Assembly (NCBI GenBank): GCA_027492545.1
Contig: JAPUEL010000029.1
Span: 1-64,000 of the forward strand
Source: Propionibacteriaceae bacterium
Lineage (GTDB): Bacteria; Actinomycetota; Actinomycetes; Propionibacteriales; Propionibacteriaceae
Length of the DNA stretch: 64,000 nucleotides
Direction of reading: 5' to 3'
The notes beneath the pieces were generated by a model, which saw only the letters and a program-made list of their open reading frames with translations, ran no database searches and had not been told where the DNA came from. Shown piece by piece: positions 13,605-21,510 of the stretch; within the stretch, counting starts at the first letter, position 1; each line of letters opens with the position of its first letter. The position numbers and the translations under genes were made by a program.

Positions 13605-13661
13605 TGGCGCTCGGACGAGGGCAACGCCGGCCTCGGAGTCGCCGGTTCGGGGGACGTCAAG
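13605..13661 (+). pseudogene. Inverted fragment of the NnrD-like gene (nucleotide-binding motif)
   Basis: Read on the plus strand this 57-bp piece gives WRSDEGNAGLGVAGSGDVK, which matches the anion-hole/active-site motif of NAD(P)HX dehydratases (GNxGLGTSGSGDVLAG). In an intact gene this motif comes directly before AGITVGL, which is found next door but on the opposite strand. The fragment therefore appears flipped in place. A GCCGGC palindrome (13597-13602) sits at the left edge. Confidence 0.65.
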
Positions 13662-14067
13662 GCCGCCGCGCCGACTCCTCCGGATGGTCGGCCTGGATGC
13701 CGTACCAGGTGACGCCGTCGAAGATGCCCAGCTCGCGCTCGCGGAGACGCTCGTCGAGGAGCACCTCAACGCCGAGGCCGGCCAGTGCGATCTCCGCCGT
13801 GGCCACCGCCCTCCGGTACGGCGAACTGATGACGACGGTGGGGCGCTCGGCCGGCGGTGTCGCGGCGAGGTGGCGCCCCAGCGCCTCGGCCTGGCGCCGT
13901 CCCTCGTCGGACAGCTCGATCAGCTCGTCGGTGGCAGGCAGGTCGAGCCGGTGCGCCTTCGCGGCCATCGCCGCGTGATCAGCCACGTTGCCGAGGCTCT
14001 GCCCGTGCCGGACGAGCACGATCTCTGCCGGTCCGCGCGGGGTGCCCTCAGTGGCGACCGTGGACAT
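13657..14067 (-). pseudogene. Truncated histidine phosphatase (phosphoglycerate-mutase family)
   Basis: The N-terminal half of an RHG-type phosphatase. The ATG at 14067 has a GGAAGGAG ribosome site. The catalytic VLVRHGQSLGN and the SSPYRRAVATAEIA segment are present, as is ERELGIFDG. The reading frame stops after 136 residues at HPEESARRP; relatives continue for about 70 more residues and include the second catalytic histidine, which is absent here. The break coincides with the nnrD fragments, so a deletion most likely removed the end of this gene and the start of the next. Probably inactive, though the frame is still open. Confidence 0.75.
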
Positions 14068-14134
14068 GGGGCTCCTTCCGTCGTGGGAGTTCAACCCTAC
14101 GGCCGGGAGCGGCCCCGACCGGGGAGAATGGCGT

Positions 14135-14890
14135 TCAGTCGGGCCGCCAGGTGAACCTCGGCGGTCGGCGCTCGCGGAAAGCCGCCATCCCCTCGGGCAG
14201 GTCGGGGCCGGAGTTGGCGCGCTGCACCCACGAGATCGCGGTCTCGGCGTCGAGGTCGCGGCCGACGAGACCGTCGACTATCTCCTTGGAGGCGCGCAGG
14301 GTCAGCTGCGAGAGCCCACCCATGACCTCGCCCATGCCGACAGCCGTCTCGAGCGCCCGACCGGCCTCCACGACGTCGTTGACGAGGCCCACGCCGAGGG
14401 CGCGGCGGGCATCGAGGCGGACGGCGGTGAACAGCATCTCCTTGGTCACCGCGGGACCCATCAGGTTGATCATGCGCTGGGTCGCGGAGACCGGGTAGAC
14501 GATCCCCAGCGTCGCCGGGGGCACGGAGAACGTGGCGGTGTCCCCCGCCACCCTCAGGTCACACCCCACGGCGAGTTCGAGTCCCCCGCCGTAGCAGGCG
14601 CCCTCGATCGCGGCGATGACCGGCTTCGGGCTGCGCGCCAGCGCGAGCTCGGCGTTGATGGGGCGCTCGGCGTGATGCAGCTCATCGAGGCCCCCGATGT
14701 CGGACCCGGCGCAGAACGTGGCGCCCGCGCCCGTCAGGACGACAACCCTCACCTCAGGGTCCGCGTCCACCTCCCGCATCAGCGCCGGAATCCGGCCCCA
14801 CATCTCGTCGGTCATCGCGTTGCGCTTCCCGGTGTTGTTCAGCGTGATGACGGCGATGCTGCCCTGGCGGTGGAGGTCGACGGTGGCCAT
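14135..14890 (-). CDS. Enoyl-CoA hydratase/isomerase family protein
   Basis: Crotonase-fold enzyme of 251 residues acting on acyl-CoA thioesters, probably in the cytoplasm. The two oxyanion-hole segments are visible: FCAGSDIGGL and ACYGGGLELAVGCD. The second region has the glycine-rich helix start typical of the family. The exact reaction cannot be assigned: the usual paired glutamates of true enoyl-CoA hydratases are not obvious, so an isomerase or other crotonase is possible. It stands alone, 80 nt downstream of rplA with a strong hairpin between them, so it is probably transcribed separately. Confidence 0.85.
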   Translation of the reverse strand: MATVDLHRQGSIAVITLNNTGKRNAMTDEMWGRIPALMREVDADPEVRVVVLTGAGATFCAGSDIGGLDELHHAERPINAELALARSPKPVIAAIEGACYGGGLELAVGCDLRVAGDTATFSVPPATLGIVYPVSATQRMINLMGPAVTKEMLFTAVRLDARRALGVGLVNDVVEAGRALETAVGMGEVMGGLSQLTLRASKEIVDGLVGRDLDAETAISWVQRANSGPDLPEGMAAFRERRPPRFTWRPD

Positions 14891-14916
14891 GGGCCCATCC
14901 TGTCACCGGAGACGCG

Positions 14917-14952
14917 CATCGGGGCGGGCACCCGGAGGTGTCCGCCCCGATG
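14917..14952 (-). terminator. Hairpin terminator after rplA
   Basis: A 16-bp stem (14917-14932 with 14937-14952, one G-U pair) with a 4-nt loop lies 18 nt after the rplA stop. No clear T-run follows. Its length and position fit the end of the secE-nusG-rplKA transcript. Confidence 0.7.
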
Positions 14953-14970
14953 TGGGGGTGTCGTGGAGGC

Positions 14971-15672
14971 TCAGACCTCGGCGGGCTTCGTGACGGTGAT
15001 GTCGACGAGAACGCTGGGGCTCATGGTGGCCGAGACGGCGACCTTGCGCACGTAGCGCCCCTTCGACGCCGACGGCTTGAGGCGGAGGACCTCGTCCAGC
15101 ACGGCGAAGTAGTTGTCGATGAGCTGCTGATCGGTGAACGACTTCTTGCCGATCAGGAACTGCAGGTTGGCGTGACGGTCCACGCGGAACTCGATCTTGC
15201 CGCCCTTGATGTCCGCGACGGCCTTGGCCACATCCATGGTGACGGTGCCGGTCTTCGGGTTGGGCATCAGGCCACGGGGGCCGAGGACGCGGCCGAGCCG
15301 GCCGACCTTGCCCATGAGGTCCGGGGTGGCGACGACGGCGTCGAAGTCCAGGTAGCCGCCGGCCACCTTCTCGATCAGCTCGTCGGTGCCGACCTCGTCG
15401 GCACCAGCGGCGCGCGCGGCGTCAGCCTTGTCACCGGCGGCGAAGACGAGGACCCGGGCCGTCTTGCCAGTACCGTGCGGAAGGTTGACCGTGCCGCGGA
15501 CCATCTGGTCTGCCTTACGGGGGTCGACGCCGAGGCGGACGGCGACGTCGATGGTCTCGTCGAACTTGGCCGACGCCATCTCCTTGACGAGGCGCAGCGC
15601 CTCTTCGGGGCTGTATGCCTGCGACTCGTCGCGCTTCTCCGCGGCGCCGCGGTAAGCCTTGCTGTGCTTCAT
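14971..15672 (-). CDS. rplA: 50S ribosomal protein L1
   Basis: L1-stalk protein that helps release deacylated tRNA; in many bacteria it also represses its own operon. The product has 233 residues, normal length, with the conserved [20 protein letters not shown] block and the [10 protein letters not shown] segment in the second half. Start MKHSKAYR at 15672. It follows rplK by 93 nt on the same strand and is probably co-transcribed; a long hairpin follows it. Confidence 0.97.
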   Translation of the reverse strand: MKHSKAYRGAAEKRDESQAYSPEEALRLVKEMASAKFDETIDVAVRLGVDPRKADQMVRGTVNLPHGTGKTARVLVFAAGDKADAARAAGADEVGTDELIEKVAGGYLDFDAVVATPDLMGKVGRLGRVLGPRGLMPNPKTGTVTMDVAKAVADIKGGKIEFRVDRHANLQFLIGKKSFTDQQLIDNYFAVLDEVLRLKPSASKGRYVRKVAVSATMSPSVLVDITVTKPAEV

Positions 15673-15765
15673 GCTGGTTCCTTCAGTTCCGCCGGCCCTG
15701 GGGCCGGTCGACCAGTTCTGGTGTGGGGAGCACTCCCCTGCCAGGGTGTTGTTGGTGGGGTCAGA

Positions 15766-16194
15766 TCACTCGACGGTGACGCCCATGGAGCGGGCGGTGC
15801 CTTCGACGATCTTCATGGCGGCCTCGACGTCGTTGGCGTTGAGGTCGGGCAGCTTGGTGGTGGCGATCTCGCGGACCTGGTCCTTGGTGAGCTTCGCCAC
15901 CTTGGTGGTCAGCGGGTTCGCGGAACCGCTCTTGATGCCGGCGGCCTTCTTGATCAGCTCGGCGGCGGGCGGCGTCTTCGTGATGAAGGTGAACGTGCGG
16001 TCCTCGTAGATGGTGATCTCGACGGGGATGACGTTGCCGCGCTGGGACTCCGTGGCGGCGTTGTACGCCTTCACGAACTCCATGATGTTGACGCCGTGCG
16101 GACCGAGGGCGGTACCGACCGGCGGCGCCGGGGTGGCGGAGCCGGCGTTGAGGGCGACCTTGACGAGGGCCGCTACCTTCTTCTTGGGAGGCAT
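15766..16194 (-). CDS. rplK: 50S ribosomal protein L11
   Basis: Binds the GTPase-associated centre of 23S rRNA with L10. The product is 142 residues, with the N-terminal proline-rich hinge ([20 protein letters not shown]) and the C-terminal rRNA-binding domain ending in a helix with [11 protein letters not shown]. Start [11 protein letters not shown] at 16194. It lies 56 nt downstream of nusG with a palindromic hairpin in the gap, and upstream of rplA. Confidence 0.97.
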   Translation of the reverse strand: MPPKKKVAALVKVALNAGSATPAPPVGTALGPHGVNIMEFVKAYNAATESQRGNVIPVEITIYEDRTFTFITKTPPAAELIKKAAGIKSGSANPLTTKVAKLTKDQVREIATTKLPDLNANDVEAAMKIVEGTARSMGVTVE

Positions 16195-16221
16195 GGGGGT
16201 CCTTTACCTGTGTGGATGGAA

Positions 16222-16239
16222 GCGCCCGCTAGCGGGCGC
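16222..16239 (-). terminator. Short palindromic hairpin between nusG and rplK
   Basis: The perfect 18-bp palindrome GCGCCCGCTAGCGGGCGC can form a 7-bp GC stem with a 4-nt loop, 12 nt after the nusG stop and 28 nt before rplK. No T-run follows, so partial termination or an mRNA processing point is as likely as a true terminator. Confidence 0.4.
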
Positions 16240-16250
16240 AACGCACAATC

Positions 16251-17054
16251 TTAGACGACTTTCTCGACCTGCTTGAACTCGAGGTCGACGGGGGTCTCCC
16301 GGCCGAGGATCTCGACGAGCGCGATGAGCCGCTGATTGTTCGGGTTGAGTTCGGTGATCGTCGCGTGGACCCCGGTGAAGGGGCCGTCGACCACCATGAC
16401 GGAGTCTCCGACGGCAAAGTCGATGACTTCGACCTTCTTCTTCCGTGCGACCGCGGCGCCGGCCTGGGCGGCGTTGACCTTGGCGACCACGGAAGGAGTC
16501 AGCATGTTGAGGACCTCGTCGATGGACAGCGCCACCGGCTGCTGCCCGTGCCCGACGAAGCCGGTGACAGACGGGGTCTGCCGCACGACGCTCCAGGAGT
16601 CGTCGGTCAGCTCCATCCGGATGAGGACGTAGCCGGGCAGCACGCAGCGCGTGACGGTCTTGCGCGCGTTGTTGCGGATCTCGACGACCTCTTCGGTCGG
16701 CACGACCGTCTCGAAGATGTAGTCCTCCATGTTGAGGGTCTGGGCGCGCGAGTCCACGTTCTGCTTGACGCGGTTCTCCATGCCCGAGTAGGTGTGGATG
16801 ACGTACCACTCGCCGTACTTCGATTCGAGCTCCGTGCGCAGCTCCTCGAGGGCGGCGGCCAGGGCGTCGTCCTTGTCGGCGGCCTCCTCGGCCTCTGCCT
16901 CGTCGGGCTCCTCGTCGGCGAGGAGGACCGGCGCCTCCTCGGCCTCGTCGTCGCCGAAGGCGCCGAGGTCGATCTCCACCTCGTCCGGAGCGGTCTCCTC
17001 GATGGCGCCGAGGTCGATCTCGAAGTCGATGTCGTTGCGGTCAGAGTCGGTCAT
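16251..17054 (-). CDS. nusG: Transcription termination/antitermination protein NusG with acidic N-terminal extension
   Basis: RNA polymerase-associated factor linking transcription to termination and translation. The ATG at 17054 (MTDSDRNDIDFEI) overlaps the secE stop as ATGA and has a GGGAG site, giving 267 residues. Residues 1 to about 85 are an Asp/Glu-rich extension absent from E. coli NusG (181 residues). The NGN domain follows with WYVIHTYSGMENRVKQN, and the C-terminal KOW domain has GDSVMVVDGPFTGVHATI. Such extensions are known in actinobacteria, but their role is unclear. Second gene of secE-nusG. Confidence 0.96.
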   Translation of the reverse strand: MTDSDRNDIDFEIDLGAIEETAPDEVEIDLGAFGDDEAEEAPVLLADEEPDEAEAEEAADKDDALAAALEELRTELESKYGEWYVIHTYSGMENRVKQNVDSRAQTLNMEDYIFETVVPTEEVVEIRNNARKTVTRCVLPGYVLIRMELTDDSWSVVRQTPSVTGFVGHGQQPVALSIDEVLNMLTPSVVAKVNAAQAGAAVARKKKVEVIDFAVGDSVMVVDGPFTGVHATITELNPNNQRLIALVEILGRETPVDLEFKQVEKVV

Positions 17055-17575
17055 ACGTTGCTCCCAAAGATCTGCAGGAGCGACCAGCCGAAGGCCAGGT
17101 CCAACACTCCCACGATGAAAATCATGATGAGCACGAAGACGAGCACCGCGCCGAACATGGTCACCAGTTGCGGCCAGGTGGGCCACACCACCTTCTTGAG
17201 CTCGCCGGCGGACTGCCGGACGAACTCGGCCGGGTTGCCGGCGTGATAGGGGTCGTCGGCCTCGGTCACCGCGGCGTTGCGCTTGCGCGTGGGGGCCGCC
17301 TTGCGGACGGGGGCCTTCGCGGTGCGGCGCTGGATCGCCGGGGTGCCGGCGGTCTCCAACTCGTCCTGGGTGAACTCGCGTTCGTGCTCGGAGATGACGT
17401 CGTCATCCGAGGGCGCCGGCTCGAGCGTCACGTCCTCATCGGCGGCCATGGCCTCCGCCTCGGCTGCCGCGAGGGCCGCCTCGTCGGTGACGATCTCCTC
17501 CGCGTCGGGCGCTGTGGGTTCGTCGGACACGAGCTCCTCGTTGTCCGGCTCCGCGTCGCGCGACTTGTCGCTCAC
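17051..17575 (-). CDS. secE: Preprotein translocase subunit SecE with long N-terminal extension
   Basis: Small clamp subunit of the SecYEG channel. The GTG at 17575 is preferred because AAGGGA lies 8 nt upstream; a nearby ATG overlaps its own ribosome site. The protein has 174 residues: about 105 low-complexity acidic then basic Ala/Glu/Asp/Arg residues, then the conserved amphipathic segment EFVRQSAGELKKVVWPTW and one membrane helix near the C-terminus. Core SecE is only about 60-65 residues. The ATGA overlap couples it to nusG; tRNA-Trp lies upstream. Confidence 0.93.
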   Translation of the reverse strand: MSDKSRDAEPDNEELVSDEPTAPDAEEIVTDEAALAAAEAEAMAADEDVTLEPAPSDDDVISEHEREFTQDELETAGTPAIQRRTAKAPVRKAAPTRKRNAAVTEADDPYHAGNPAEFVRQSAGELKKVVWPTWPQLVTMFGAVLVFVLIMIFIVGVLDLAFGWSLLQIFGSNV

Positions 17576-17596
17576 GCTGAACATCCCTTCGCTCGA

Positions 17597-17642
17597 CAAA
17601 CAAAATGCCTCACCGACACGGGTGTCGGCAGGCGGGCGAGGC
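17597..17642 (-). terminator. Terminator or attenuator between tRNA-Trp and secE
   Basis: An inner 6-bp stem (17613-17618 with 17623-17628) lies within an outer 5-bp stem (17607-17611 with 17638-17642), followed on the minus strand by ATTTTGTTTG (17597-17606). It sits 25 nt downstream of the tRNA. No separate secE promoter is obvious in the remaining short gap, so partial read-through from the tRNA promoter is plausible. Confidence 0.55.
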
Positions 17643-17666
17643 AACCAAAGTTGGACGGCTGCCTAG

Positions 17667-17739
<73 letters not shown>

Positions 17740-17814
17740 TTGCGGTCTGCATCCTCCGCGAATCGAGCGCATTTTGAGCGCGCTTCGACACTGGCGACTT
17801 GACCGGTTTCCCCT

Positions 17815-17844
17815 ACTATATGCGCTGCGGCTTCGAGATGCGAA
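17815..17844 (-). promoter_or_regulatory. Candidate promoter of tRNA-Trp (and possibly secE-nusG)
   Basis: Minus strand: -10 TATAGT (17815-17820), 18-bp spacer and a weak -35 TTCGCA (17839-17844). The predicted start near 17808 leaves about 70 nt before the mature tRNA end, so 5' processing would be needed. Confidence 0.5.
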
Positions 17845-17850
17845 CCAGCC

Positions 17851-19677
17851 TCAGGCCAGAGAGGCCAGCCATGCGCGGTGCAGGTCCGCGTAGCGGCCCT
17901 CGCCCGCCACCAGGGCGGCCGGGGGCCCGTCCTCGACCACGCGGCCGTGCTGGAGCACGAGCACCCGGTCCGCGATCTCCACCGTCGACAACCGGTGCGC
18001 GATGATGATCGCGGTCCGGTCGGCGAGGATGGTGCCGAGCGCGCGCTGCACCAGTCGTTCCGTGGGCACGTCCAACGACGAGGTGGCCTCGTCGAGGATC
18101 AGCACCCGCGGATCCGCGAGGACCACGCGGGCGAACGCCACCAGCTGCCGCTGGCCGGCCGAGAGGCGCGAGCCCCGCTTGCCTGTGTCGGTGTCGTAGC
18201 CGCCGGGCATGGCCTCGATGAAGGTGTGCGCCCCCACCGCGCGGGCCGCCGCCACCACCTGGTCGCGGGTGGCGTCCGGACGGCCGAAGGCGATGTTGTC
18301 CGCCACGGAGCCGGCGAAGATGAAGTTCTCCTGCGTCAGCAGCGTGACATGGCGGCGCAGGGTCGTGTCGTCGAGGTCGCGCAGGTCCACGCCGTCGAGC
18401 CGCACGGACCCTCGCTGCGGGTCGTAGAAGCGGGCGATGAGCTTGGCGATGGTGGTCTTGCCCGCGCCGGTGGTGCCGACGAGCGCCACGGTCTGACCGG
18501 CTGGGACGTTCAGCCTCAGGTCCGGGATCACCGTCGCGCCCTCGATGTAGGCGAAGCCCACGCGGTCGAAGGACAGCTCGCCGCGGGCAGCGGGCATCGG
18601 CACGGGGTCGGCGGGGTCCTGGACATCCGGCTCCTCCGACATCACGGCCGCCACCTTCTCCAGCGCGGTCAGCGCGGACTGAAGCGAGGAGATGAACTGC
18701 CCGAGGTCCTGCATGGGGTCGAAGAACATCCGCACGTACAGGACGAACGCGGCGAGCGTGCCCACGGAGAGCTGGCCCGCCATCGCCATGTAGCCGCCGA
18801 CGGTCACCACGACGACGATGCCCACGTGGCCGACGAACTGGATCCCGGGCATCGCCCGGGCGAAGACGCGCAGCGCCGTGGTGTTGGCGTCGCGGTACTG
18901 CAGCGCGACGGCCTCGAAGATCTCGCGGGACCGGGTCTCGCGACGGAAGGCCTGCACCGCCTTGATGCCGGTCATGGTCTCGATGAACTGCACGATCACG
19001 ATGGCCGACAGCGTCCGCACGTGCTGGAAGGCCCGGGTGGACGCTTTGGCGAACCAGCGCAGGAGCAGCCAGAGCAGCGGGTAGGTGGCGAACGCCACCA
19101 GGGCGAGGCGCCAGTCCAGGAGCAGCAGGATCACCGTCGAGCCCACGATGGTGAGCAGCGCTGCGATGACCACGTCGATGCCCTGCAGGACCAGCTCCTG
19201 GACGGCCTCGACGTCGCTCGTCATGCGCGACACCGCGCGGCCGGAGGTGTACCGGTCGTGGAAGCCGACACTGAGCCGCTGGAACTGCCGGTAGAGGCGG
19301 CGCCGGAGGGTCAGGAGCAGCTCATTGCCGATGATCCCCGAGCGGCGCAGGAAGAAGGCGCGGCATGTGACCTGGACGATGATGGCCCCGACCATGACGC
19401 CGAGGAGGGTGGCCAGCGTGGAGGGCTGTCCGCCCTGGAGCGCCGGGATGCCGTCGTCAAGGACGCGCTGGACGATCACGGGGATGATCAGCCGGGCGAG
19501 CGACTCCAGCACCACGACGACGACGAGCACCGCGCCCCAGCGGCGGTAGGGGCGCACCAGCTCGGCCAGCAGGCGCCGGCTCGCGGGGCGCAGGGCCACC
19601 GTCGAATCAGTCTCCTCGGCGATCTCCTGCTTCACCCCGCGCCAGTCCTCGAGCGCTGTGTCGCGGGTGTCGCTCAT
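17851..19677 (-). CDS. ABC exporter half-transporter (consensus ATPase half of a heterodimer)
   Basis: A multidrug/lipid-type exporter half of 608 residues, with an N-terminal six-helix membrane domain (about 40-320) and a C-terminal ATPase domain. Walker A is GTTGAGKTT; Walker B is VLILDEATSSLD with catalytic Glu 530; the switch histidine is in IIAHRLST. The signature is LSAGQRQ rather than LSGGQ. The ATG overlaps the upstream partner's stop by 4 nt (ATGA), so the two are translated together. The sequence pattern fits a TM287/288- or BmrCD-like heterodimer; the substrate is unknown. Confidence 0.9.
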   Translation of the reverse strand: MSDTRDTALEDWRGVKQEIAEETDSTVALRPASRRLLAELVRPYRRWGAVLVVVVVLESLARLIIPVIVQRVLDDGIPALQGGQPSTLATLLGVMVGAIIVQVTCRAFFLRRSGIIGNELLLTLRRRLYRQFQRLSVGFHDRYTSGRAVSRMTSDVEAVQELVLQGIDVVIAALLTIVGSTVILLLLDWRLALVAFATYPLLWLLLRWFAKASTRAFQHVRTLSAIVIVQFIETMTGIKAVQAFRRETRSREIFEAVALQYRDANTTALRVFARAMPGIQFVGHVGIVVVVTVGGYMAMAGQLSVGTLAAFVLYVRMFFDPMQDLGQFISSLQSALTALEKVAAVMSEEPDVQDPADPVPMPAARGELSFDRVGFAYIEGATVIPDLRLNVPAGQTVALVGTTGAGKTTIAKLIARFYDPQRGSVRLDGVDLRDLDDTTLRRHVTLLTQENFIFAGSVADNIAFGRPDATRDQVVAAARAVGAHTFIEAMPGGYDTDTGKRGSRLSAGQRQLVAFARVVLADPRVLILDEATSSLDVPTERLVQRALGTILADRTAIIIAHRLSTVEIADRVLVLQHGRVVEDGPPAALVAGEGRYADLHRAWLASLA

Positions 19678-21461
19678 CGGAGGGCCTCCTCGGCCAGGTC
19701 GGGTTCGATGCTGTAGTCGGCCGAGAGCAGTTCCCGGTACTCCGGCACGGTGGCGAGCAGCTCCTGGTGCGTGCCGACATGCGCGATCCTGCCCTCCACG
19801 AGCATCGCGACGCGGTCAGCCAACAGCACCGTGGAGGCCCGATGAGCCACCACGAGCCCGGTGACGCCGGACAGTGTCGCCTTCAACGCCGCCTCCACCT
19901 CGGCCTCGGTGTGGATGTCGAGGGCGCTGAGGGTGTCGTCGAGGACAAGGACCTTGGGCCGCACCAGGATGGCCCGGGCCAGGGCCAGGCGCTGCCGCTG
20001 CCCGCCGGAGAGGCTGAGACCCTGCTCTCCCAGCCTGGTGTCGAGGCCCCAGGGCAGGTCGAAGACGAACTCGGCCGAGGCGATCCGGATCGCCTCGGCG
20101 ATGTCGGCGTCGCCGGCGTCGGGGCGGCCGAGGGTGAGGTTCTCGCGGGCCGACATGGAGAAGAGGATGGGGTCCTCGAACGCGGTGGCCACCAGGGAGC
20201 GCAGCTGCGTGAGCTCCAGCTCGCGGACGTCGACGCCGTCGAGCAGGATCGCCCCACCGGTGACGTCCTGCAGTCGTGGAATGAGCGAGACGATGGTGGA
20301 CTTCCCCGAGCCGGTGCCACCGACCAGCGCCACCGTCTCTCCGGGGGCGATGTCGAGGGTGAGGTCGTCGAGGGTGGGGCGGTCGGCGTCGTCGAAGCGG
20401 AAGCTGACGTTGCGCAGGCTCAACGCCCCGCGGGGCTCCTCGATCCGCCGCGCGCCGGAGACGATGGTGACGGGGGCGTCGAAGACCTCGCACACACGGT
20501 CCGCGGCGGTCGCGGCCTCCCGCATGAAGGACAACAGGAAGCCCAGGGAGCCGACCGGCCACGCGAGCGACAGCAGCAGGGTGACGAACGCCACCACCTC
20601 TCCGAGCGTCAGGAGGCCCTGGGCGGCGGCGACGGCCGAGCCGCCGAGCACCATCACCAGGAGCACGGAGGGGAAGACCTCGAGCAGCGTCCACAGCACC
20701 GATGCGATGCGCATCCGGTGGACGCCGGCGTCACGCAGGAGCACGGCACGCCGGTCGAAGCCGCTGAACGCGAACGGCACGCGGCCGAACGAGCGGATCA
20801 CCCGAACGCCGTGCAGCGACTCCTCGGCAGCGGAGGCCACGTCCCCGGTGCGGTCCTGCACCTGCCGCGACACCAGCCCGAAGCGGTGCACGAGGTAGGT
20901 GGTGACGGCCACCACCGGCAGCACGGAGGCCAGCACCGCGACACCCAGCGGCCAGTGCATGGCCACCATGATCGAGACCACCACGACGATCTGGATCGTG
21001 TTCATGATCAGCATGAGGATGCCGAAGGACATGAACCGGCGCAGCAGGCCGAGGTCGCTCATGATCCTCGACAGCAGCTGTCCGGACTCCCACCGCTTGT
21101 GGAACCCCAGTTGCAGGGCCTGCAGCGTGTCGAACAGGTCCAGCCGGATGTTGGCCTCCAAGGCGGAGGTGGCGCGCGTCAGCATCCAGCGCCGGACCAG
21201 GCTGATCGCCGCGTCGACGGCGCCGGCGGCCAGGATCAGCAGCGCGTACAGCGCGACGCCCCAGCCGTCCCGCTCGGCGATGGGGCCGTCGACGATGCTG
21301 CCGAGCAGCAGCGGGATCAGGACCGCCATGGCCACCCCGAGCGGGGCCATGGCGAGGGCGAGCGCGAACTGCCGCCGGAACGGGCGCAGATAGGGCAGCA
21401 GCCGCACCAGGCTGGGCCGCCGGGGCGCGGCGGGGCGAAGGGTGGGGAGGGGCTGGGGCAC
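19674..21461 (-). CDS. ABC exporter half-transporter (degenerate-site half of a heterodimer)
   Basis: First gene of the exporter pair, 595 residues, starting at a GTG. Six membrane helices (about 30-310) precede the ATPase domain with Walker A GGTGSGKST (Lys 387) and signature LSGGQRQ. The usual catalytic glutamate after Walker B is aspartate (VLVLDDTLSALD, residue 509). Paired with the LSAGQ signature of the partner this predicts one weak and one fully active ATP site, a hallmark of heterodimeric exporters. It is divergent from the M20 amidohydrolase gene. The substrate cannot be inferred. Confidence 0.9.
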   Translation of the reverse strand: MPQPLPTLRPAAPRRPSLVRLLPYLRPFRRQFALALAMAPLGVAMAVLIPLLLGSIVDGPIAERDGWGVALYALLILAAGAVDAAISLVRRWMLTRATSALEANIRLDLFDTLQALQLGFHKRWESGQLLSRIMSDLGLLRRFMSFGILMLIMNTIQIVVVVSIMVAMHWPLGVAVLASVLPVVAVTTYLVHRFGLVSRQVQDRTGDVASAAEESLHGVRVIRSFGRVPFAFSGFDRRAVLLRDAGVHRMRIASVLWTLLEVFPSVLLVMVLGGSAVAAAQGLLTLGEVVAFVTLLLSLAWPVGSLGFLLSFMREAATAADRVCEVFDAPVTIVSGARRIEEPRGALSLRNVSFRFDDADRPTLDDLTLDIAPGETVALVGGTGSGKSTIVSLIPRLQDVTGGAILLDGVDVRELELTQLRSLVATAFEDPILFSMSARENLTLGRPDAGDADIAEAIRIASAEFVFDLPWGLDTRLGEQGLSLSGGQRQRLALARAILVRPKVLVLDDTLSALDIHTEAEVEAALKATLSGVTGLVVAHRASTVLLADRVAMLVEGRIAHVGTHQELLATVPEYRELLSADYSIEPDLAEEALR

Positions 21462-21496
21462 CCGGTCAGGCTACCCCGTGCCTGGTCACCCGACAC

Positions 21497-21502
21497 TAGA
21501 CT
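21497..21502 (+). promoter_or_regulatory. Candidate -10 box for a leaderless amidohydrolase mRNA
   Basis: TAGACT lies 8 nt before the ATG at 21511, and no Shine-Dalgarno sequence is present. Transcription would start at or within 1-2 nt of the start codon. No convincing -35 box is seen. Confidence 0.4.
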
Positions 21503-21510
21503 GTCTGACT

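Noticed and set aside
12749-13978. Long plus-strand frame running from the ABC ATPase through the nnrD/phosphatase scar
   Set aside because: It only partly overlaps real genes out of frame and carries no recognisable domain across its length; it arises from GC-rich composition.
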